Shown here piece by piece: positions 58,150 to 64,000 of a stretch of DNA of 64,000 nucleotides. The notes under the pieces were generated by a model. The model searched no databases and was not told the DNA's origin. It saw only the letters and a list, made by a program, of their open reading frames with translations. The stretch's first letter is position 1, and each line of letters opens with the position of its first letter. Location of the stretch: contig CM045734.1 of NCBI GenBank assembly GCA_024760905.1, positions 434,001 through 498,000 on the forward strand. The letters run 5' to 3'. Source of the DNA: Plotosus lineatus (Eukaryota; Chordata; Actinopteri; Siluriformes; Plotosidae). The translations under genes were made by a program, and so were the position numbers.

Positions 58150-61100
58150 TATCTTCTTCTTTTCCTTTCGGCTGTTCCCTTCAGGGGTCGCCACAGCAAA
58201 TGATCTGCCTCCATCTCACCCTATCCTCTGCATCTTCTATTATTGGCACCCGTCTGTCTCTAGAGACAATGGAGTCTGCATCTAGGCAGGTCTATCAATT
58301 AGCTGTGAGGCTGCAGCGCCGGCTGTGGCTGAATAAGCCAATGCGGGAGATGCAGCTCCTACCACACTTGCTGCAAGTGTATTCTGCAGTAGGGATCGTG
58401 GGGCAGGCTATGGCAGACAGAATTCTCTGCTGTTTGCGATTCTTCTTCTCCTCATGCTGGATCTCTCTCTTCTCCTCGGCCTGCTGCACACCGGATTTTA
58501 CCTTTCCACGCCAGCTAGAGCGGTTGGAGCTCGCTGCCTCGAGATCTACTGGGTTGATGCTGCATGACTTCAGGTCCCTCTTGCAGACATCCTTGTAGCG
58601 CAGGCGGGTCGTCCAGTTGGTCGTGTTCCTGAGGCGAGCTCGCCATAGAGGATGTCCTTTGGAATGCGGAATTCATCCATCCTGCATATGTGTCCGAGCC
58701 AGCGCAGGCGCTTCTGGGAGAGGATGGCGAACATACTTGACATGCCTGCCTGGGCCAAGGCGCGAGTTGGAGACACGATCCTGCCAGGTAATGCCGAGGA
58801 GTCGTCTGAGGTTGCGCAGGTGAAAGGCGTTTAGTCTTCGCTCCTGGTGCATGTATAGGGTCCAGGCCTCACTGCCGTATAGAAGCGTGCTCAACACGCA
58901 TGCTTGGTACACCTTCATCTTCGTGTTTAGGGTCAGCCTGGGGTTGTTCCACACACGCTTAAGCTAGGCGGGCCATGGATGTTGCTGCTTTGCCTATCCT
59001 TACGTTTAGCTCAGTATCCAGGGATAGGTTGCTGGAGATGATGGAGCCAAGGTAAGTGAACTTGTCCACCACTTCCAGGGTGTAATCGCCGATGTTGATT
59101 GTGGGAGTTGTGCTGACATCAGCCTCAAGAAAACCAACATCATGGGTCAGGATGTCAGCACAACTCCCACAATCAACATCGGCGATTACACCCTGATGAG
59201 TCGCTGAAGGGCGGCTTCAGAGTGAGCAGTGAGGGCAGCGTCGTCAGCAAAGAGCATATCCCGGATGAGGACCTTGCGCACCTTGGTCTTTGCCCTGAGG
59301 CGGGCGAGATTAAAGAGGTTCCCATCACTCCGTGTGTGGAGGAAGATGCCATCTTCGGACTCTCTGAATGCGTAGCGCAGGAGCAAAGAGAAAAATATGC
59401 CGAAAAGTGTCGGGGCCAGGACACACCCCTGTTTCACGCCGCTCTTGATTGGAAAGGGGTCTGATGATGTTCCGTTATACTGAACTGTGCCAGTCGTGTT
59501 GTCGTGGAATGACTCGACTATCTTCAGGAGCTTGGTGGGACATCCAATCTTATGTAGGAGGGTGAAGAGGCCAGACCGACTGACCAAGTCGAATGCCTTG
59601 GTCAGATCGATGAAGGCGAGGAACAAAGGACGTCGCTGCTCACGGCACTTTTCCTGCAGCTGCCGAAGGGAGAACACCATGTCAATGGTTGATCGCTTTG
59701 CCCGGAACCCGCACTGCGACTCGGGATACACACGGTCTGCAAGTACTTGCAGGCGGTTGAGGACTACCCTTGCAAAGGCTTTCCCTACAATGCTGAGGAG
59801 AGATCGCGATAGTTGTTGCAATCGCTGCGGTCGCCCTTGTTCTTGTAGAGCGTGATGATCTTCGCATCTCGCATGTCTTGGGGTATCGTTCCTTCTTCCC
59901 AGCACTGAAGCAAAAGCTCATGGAGATGCCCAAGGAGGGAGCTCTCTTTTGCAGCCTTCACCACCTGTGGAGGGATTCCGTCGCTGCCTGGTGCTTTCCC
60001 GCTGGACAGCGAGTTAATGGCCTTGCTGAGCTCTTCGATGGTAGGTGGCGAGTCGAGTTCTTCCATGGTGGGCAGTGGGATGGTGTTCTCCATGGCTGTG
60101 TCAGTGACAACATTCTCTCTGGAGTATAGCTCTGAATAGTGCTCGGCCCATCTCTCCATCTGCTCCCCACGGTCCTTGATGATGTCGCCAGAGGTGGATT
60201 TGAGGGGTGCGATCTTGGTGGCACTTGGTCCGAAAGCTTTTTTCATCCCCTCATACATGGCACGGGTGTTTCCACAGTCCGCAGAGGTCTGAATATCGCT
60301 GGAAAGCTTCAGCCAGTAGTCGTTGGCGCACCTGCGGCGACCCTCTTGGCATTGTTGCGCGCTTCTGTGTAGGTGGCCAGTGATTTCTCGCATGGCTTCC
60401 TCTTGTACTCAAGGAGCGCAACACCCTTGGCGGCTATGGCAGGCTCCATATCTTCAATCCCAGCCTCGAACCAGTCCTCGTTTTCCTGACTCTCTTCCCG
60501 AAGGTGTCTGAGGCGGCCTGGTATACGGCATCGCGGATGAAGTCCCAGCGTGCTGTGGCGTTGTCTGTGGGGCAGTCTTCCAGGGCGTTGTCGATGGCCT
60601 CAGCAAAGCATTTGCGCAGCTCGGACTTTGAAGTTCTGGCAGTGTCGATGCGAGGCTGGCCCCTATGTTTGGAGCGGTGGATCTGTATGGGTCGTAGGCG
60701 CACCATGCTTCCGACCAGGGAATGGTCAGTGTCGCAGTCTGCACTATGATAACTACGTGTGCAGAGCACGTGGTTCAGCATGGGTCTCCTGGTGATGACG
60801 AAGTCCAGCTGGTGCCAGTGCTTCGACCTGGGATGTCTCCATGAAACTCTGTGGTGGGGCTTGGTGGCATAGAAGGTGTTGGTAATGGCGAGGTCATGGA
60901 AGGAGCAGAGCTCAAGTAGCCGTTGTCCATTCTCGTTGAGCTTGCCAATGCCAAAGTGTCCAATGCAGCGTGGCCAGGCGGTGCAGTCTGCTCCCACCCG
61001 GGCATTGAAGTCTCCGAGCAGGAACAGGTTTTCCTTCACTGGTATCTCTCTGATCCTTGCCTCAAGCTCCTCGTAGAATGCATCTTTTGCCTCAGTTGTG

Positions 61101-61459
61101 GAGCAGAGTGTTGGGGCGTAGGCGCAGAAAATGTGTGTAGGTCCCGAGGAGGTGGTGAGTCGGAGTGAGAGGATGCGCTCGGTTCCCTGAGAAGGAGGTT
61201 CAATTGACGACAGCAGGGAGTTGCGAACTGCGAAACCAACCCCATAGAGTCGTCGCTCGTCTGCCTCCAGACCTTGCCAGAAGAACATGTAGTCCTTCTC
61301 CTTGAGACTGCCACTTGAAGCAAGGCATGTCTCCTGGAGGGCGGCGATGGCGATGTTCCGCTTGGCCAGCTCACGGCTAATGATGGCGGTTTTCCTCGTG
61401 TCGTCGACTTGCTAGAGGTCGTCAGTGAGGCCGGGACACATCGTTCTGACGTTCCAGGC
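58150..61459 (-). mobile_element. APE-type LINE, minus strand, copy 3
   Basis: Same element as at 17527-20843. The endonuclease is open from 61288 (MFFWQGLEADERRLYGVG) down to 60434, where the frame breaks near 60474 exactly as in copy 1. The RT lies in two frames, 60393-59785 and 59905-59186, because four bases are missing near 59808 relative to copy 2. FIDLTKAFD and FADD are intact. The C-terminal half is broken by more small indels near 58600 and 58760. It shares the internal 45-bp inverted repeat. Confidence 0.86.
59076..59195. repeat. 45-bp inverted repeat inside LINE copy 3
   Basis: Arms 59076-59120 and 59151-59195 are exact reverse complements with a 30-base spacer, matching 18454-18573 in unit A. 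The identical inversion proves that the two LINE copies descend from one damaged ancestor. Confidence 0.94.
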
Positions 61460-64000
61460 CCAGGGGAGGGGCTCGGCGGCGCCTGGTGGTCGGGCTTATG
61501 CCCATGGAGCCTGGCCGGGCCCAGCCGAAAAGGAGACATGGGCCCGCCCTCCCATGGACCCACCACCCGTGGGAGGAGTTTTAGGGGTCGGGTGCAGTGT
61601 GAGTTGGGTGGCAGCCGAAGGCATGGGTTCTGTCGGACTGATCCTCGGCTGCTTACTCTGACCTTCGGGACATGGAATGTCACCTCTCTGGCGGGAAAGG
61701 AGCCTGATTTGGTGCGTGAGGCGGAGAGATACCGACTAGATATAGTCGGGCTCACCTCAACGCATAGCTTGGGCTCTGGAACCATCCATCTCGAAAGAGG
61801 CTGGACCTTCTTCTATTCTGGAGTTGCTCGTGGGGAGAGGCGGCGAACCGGTGTGGGTATTCTTGTTGCCCCCCGTCTCGGTGCCCAAATGTTGGGGTTC
61901 TCCCCGGTTGACGAAAGGGTAGCTTCCCTCCGTCTTCGGGTGGGGGGACGGGTCCTGACTGTTATTTGTGCTTATGCACCAAATGACAGTTCAGAGTACC
62001 CACCCTTTTTGGAGTCTTTGGGGGGGGGTGTTGGAGAACGCTCCCTCGGGAGACTCGCTCGTTGTCTTGGGAGACTTCAACGCCCATGTGGGCAGCGATA
62101 GTGTGACCTGGAAGGGTGTGATCGGTAGGTACGGCCTCTCCAGTCTGAATCCGAATGGTGTGTCGTTGTTGGACTTCTGTGCTCGTCATAGTTTGTCTAT
62201 CACGAACACCATGTTCGAACATAAGGGTGTCCATAAGTGCACTTGGCACCAGGACACCCTAGGTCGCAGTTCGATGATTGACTTTGTAGTCGTGTCATCG
62301 GACTTGCGACCATATGTTCTGGACACTCGGGTGAAGAGAGGAGCTGAGCTGTCTACCGATCACTACCTGGTGGTGAGTTGGCTTCGGTGGTGTGGGAGGT
62401 TGCCTTCCAGACCTGGCAGGCCCAAGCGTGTAATCAGGGTCTGCTGGGAACGTTTGGCGGAGCCCCCTGTCCGAGAGGCCTTTAACTTCCACCTCCGGCA
62501 GAGCTACAACCACGTTCCGGAGGAGGCGGGGGACATGGAATCTGAATGGGCCATGTTTCGTGCCTCCATTGCTGAGGCGGCAGCCCATAGCTGTGGCCGT
62601 AAGGTCGTCGGTGCTTGTCGTGGCGGTAATCGCCGAACCCGGTGGTGGACACCTGCGGTGAAGGGGGCCGTCCAGCTGAAGAAGGAGGCCTATCGGGTTT
62701 TATTAGCCTGTGGGACTCCTGAGGCAGCAAACGGGTACCGGCAGGCCAAACGTGCTGCAGCCGAGGCTGTCGCAGATGCAAAATCTCGGGCGTGGGAGGA
62801 GTTCGGTGAGGGCCTGGAGAGTGATTATCGGCTGGCCGCAAAAGGTGCTGGGCCACCGTCCGGCGCCTCGGGAGGGGGAAGCAGTTCTTCACAAACACTG
62901 TTTACGGTGGAGGTGGGGAGCTGCTTACCTTGACTGGGGATGTTGTTGAGAGGTGGAGGGAATACTTTGAGGACCTTCTCAATCCCACCAACACGCCCTC
63001 CGTGGAAGAGGAAGACCCTGGGGGTTCGGGTGAGGGTCCGCCCATCACTGGAGTGGAGGTCACTGAGGTTGTCAAAAAGCTCCTCGGTGGTCGAGCTCCG
63101 GGGTTGGGCGAGATCCGCCCGGAATACCTCAGGACTCTGGATGTTGTAGGACTGTCTTGGTTGACACGTCTCTGCAACATCGCGTGGTCATCGGGGGCTG
63201 TACCTCTGGATTGGCAAACTGGGGTGGTGGTCCCAATTTTTAAGAAGGGGGACCGGAGGGTGTGTTCCAATTATCGGGGAATTACACTCCTCAGCCTACC
63301 TGGTAAAGTCTATGCAGGGGTACTAGAGAGGAGGATCCGACCGATAGTCGAACCTTGGATTCAGGAGGAACAATGTGGTTTTCGTCCTGGCCGCAGCACT
63401 CTTGACCAACTCTATACGCTCCACAGGATTCTGGAGGGGCATGGGAGTTTGCCCAATCTGTCCACATGTGCTTTGTGGATTTGGCGAAGGCTTTCGACCG
63501 TGTCCCTCGAAAGATCTTGTGGGGCGTGCTCCGAGAGTACGGCGTTCCGGATCCGTTGCTACGAGCTATTCGGTCGCTGTATCACCGGAGCCAGAGTTTG
63601 GTCCGTATTGGTAACAGCAGCTCGGATTCGTTTCCGGTGGGAGTTGGAGTCCGCCAAGGCATAAAAATAATTTTTATGGACAGAATTTCTAGGCGCAGTC
63701 GAGGCGATGAGGGGTTCTGGTTCGGTGGCCATCGGATATCATCTCTGCTTTTTGCGGATGATGTTGTCCTTTTGGCTTCATCAAGTCGGGCCCTCCAGCT
63801 CTCATTGGAGCGATTCGCAGCTGAGTGCGAAGCAGCCGGGATGAAGATCAGTACCTCCAAGTCCGAGGCCATGGTTCTCAGTCGGACAATGGTGGAATGC
63901 ACCCTCTGGGTCGGGGATGAGGTCCTGCCCCAAGTGGAGGAGTTTAAGTATCTTGGGGTCTTGTTTACGAGTGAGGGAAGGATGGAGCGAGAGATCGACA
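60372..64000. repeat. Start of macro-tandem repeat unit C (cut by window end)
   Basis: This is a third copy of the LINE pair, running into the right edge inside the Rex3 reverse transcriptase. At several diagnostic sites it resembles the unit A start rather than the unit B start, for example the frameshifted block near 60474 matches position 103 and the Rex3 motif A Asp is kept. The array therefore extends beyond the window on this side and, since the window also opens inside a LINE, probably on the other. Confidence 0.9.
61460..64000 (+). mobile_element. Rex3 (RTE-clade) LINE, copy 3, cut by window end
   Basis: Endonuclease and RT as in the other copies. Open pieces are 61409-62101, 61968-62933 and 62930-63664. 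DWQTGVVVPIFKKGDRR, NYRGITLLSLPGKVY and CGFRPGRSTLDQLY are readable; a one-base loss near 63436 shifts the frame before motif A, which still encodes FVDLAKAFDRVP in the shifted frame. GVRQGIKIIFMD shows the same missing CPLSP block. FADD is present near 63750. The window ends inside the region after EEFKYLGVLF. Confidence 0.88.

Larger units (their letters stand above)
19757..60371. repeat. Macro-tandem repeat unit B, with expanded satellite
   Basis: This is a second complete unit in the same orientation and order as unit A, 40,615 bp long. Offsets between matching positions are about 19,747 before the satellite and 40,627 after it, so about 20.9 kb of the extra length lies inside the satellite array. 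Outside the satellite the two units differ by scattered substitutions, many homopolymer indels and microsatellite lengths. It contains the damaged copy of the SET gene. Confidence 0.93.

Noticed and set aside
1..64000. Ribosomal RNA, functional tRNA genes or LTR retroviral genes
   Set aside because: I looked for conserved rRNA blocks, cloverleaf tRNAs, LTR pairs and gag-pol motifs and saw none. All reverse transcriptases present are of the non-LTR type.

Overview
This is eukaryotic DNA, most likely from a ray-finned (teleost) fish. The evidence is: spliced genes with GT-AG introns, AATAAA signals, long TA/CA/CT microsatellites, a tRNA-derived SINE, and three copies of a LINE that I recognise as fish Rex3 (RTE clade) from its DWQTGVVVP and VDLEKAFDRVP motifs and GATGA-repeat 3' tail. 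No bacterial-style gene organisation is present.

The window is one macro-tandem array. A single composite unit is repeated head to tail: unit A (1-19756), unit B (19757-60371) and the start of unit C (60372-64000). Each unit reads: a head-to-head LINE pair (an unclassified APE-type LINE on the minus strand, then Rex3 on the plus strand); about 1.7 kb of AT-rich and then GC-rich sequence; a satellite array of about 148-bp monomers; TA and CA microsatellites; an 11-exon plus-strand gene; a relic of the first exon of a second gene copy; and the minus-strand LINE of the next unit. The units differ in length (19.8 and 40.6 kb) almost only because the satellite has about 36 monomers in A and about 177 in B.

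The gene is the main discovery candidate. I assembled 11 exons (26+480+145+308+208+117+128+198+218+213+410 nt = 2451 nt) whose splice phases all agree, giving 816 codons. The predicted protein has a short C2HC finger-like motif, an S/T/A-rich linker, a tyrosine-recombinase (Crypton/phage-integrase-like) domain, and a C-terminal SET domain resembling the histone H4K20 methyltransferase KMT5A. The unit A copy is intact. The unit B copy carries two frameshifts and a destroyed splice donor. Intron 7 of both copies holds an antisense fragment of a PGRMC-type (cytochrome b5-like) gene, and intron 2 holds a SINE.

All LINE copies share the same internal lesions: an in-frame loss of the RT QGCPLSP block in Rex3, and a 45-bp-arm inversion in the minus-strand LINE where that region is in view. 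They were therefore copied by segmental duplication, not by fresh retrotransposition. Many differences between units are one-base changes in homopolymers, so some apparent gene lesions in unit B could be consensus errors of a long-read assembly.
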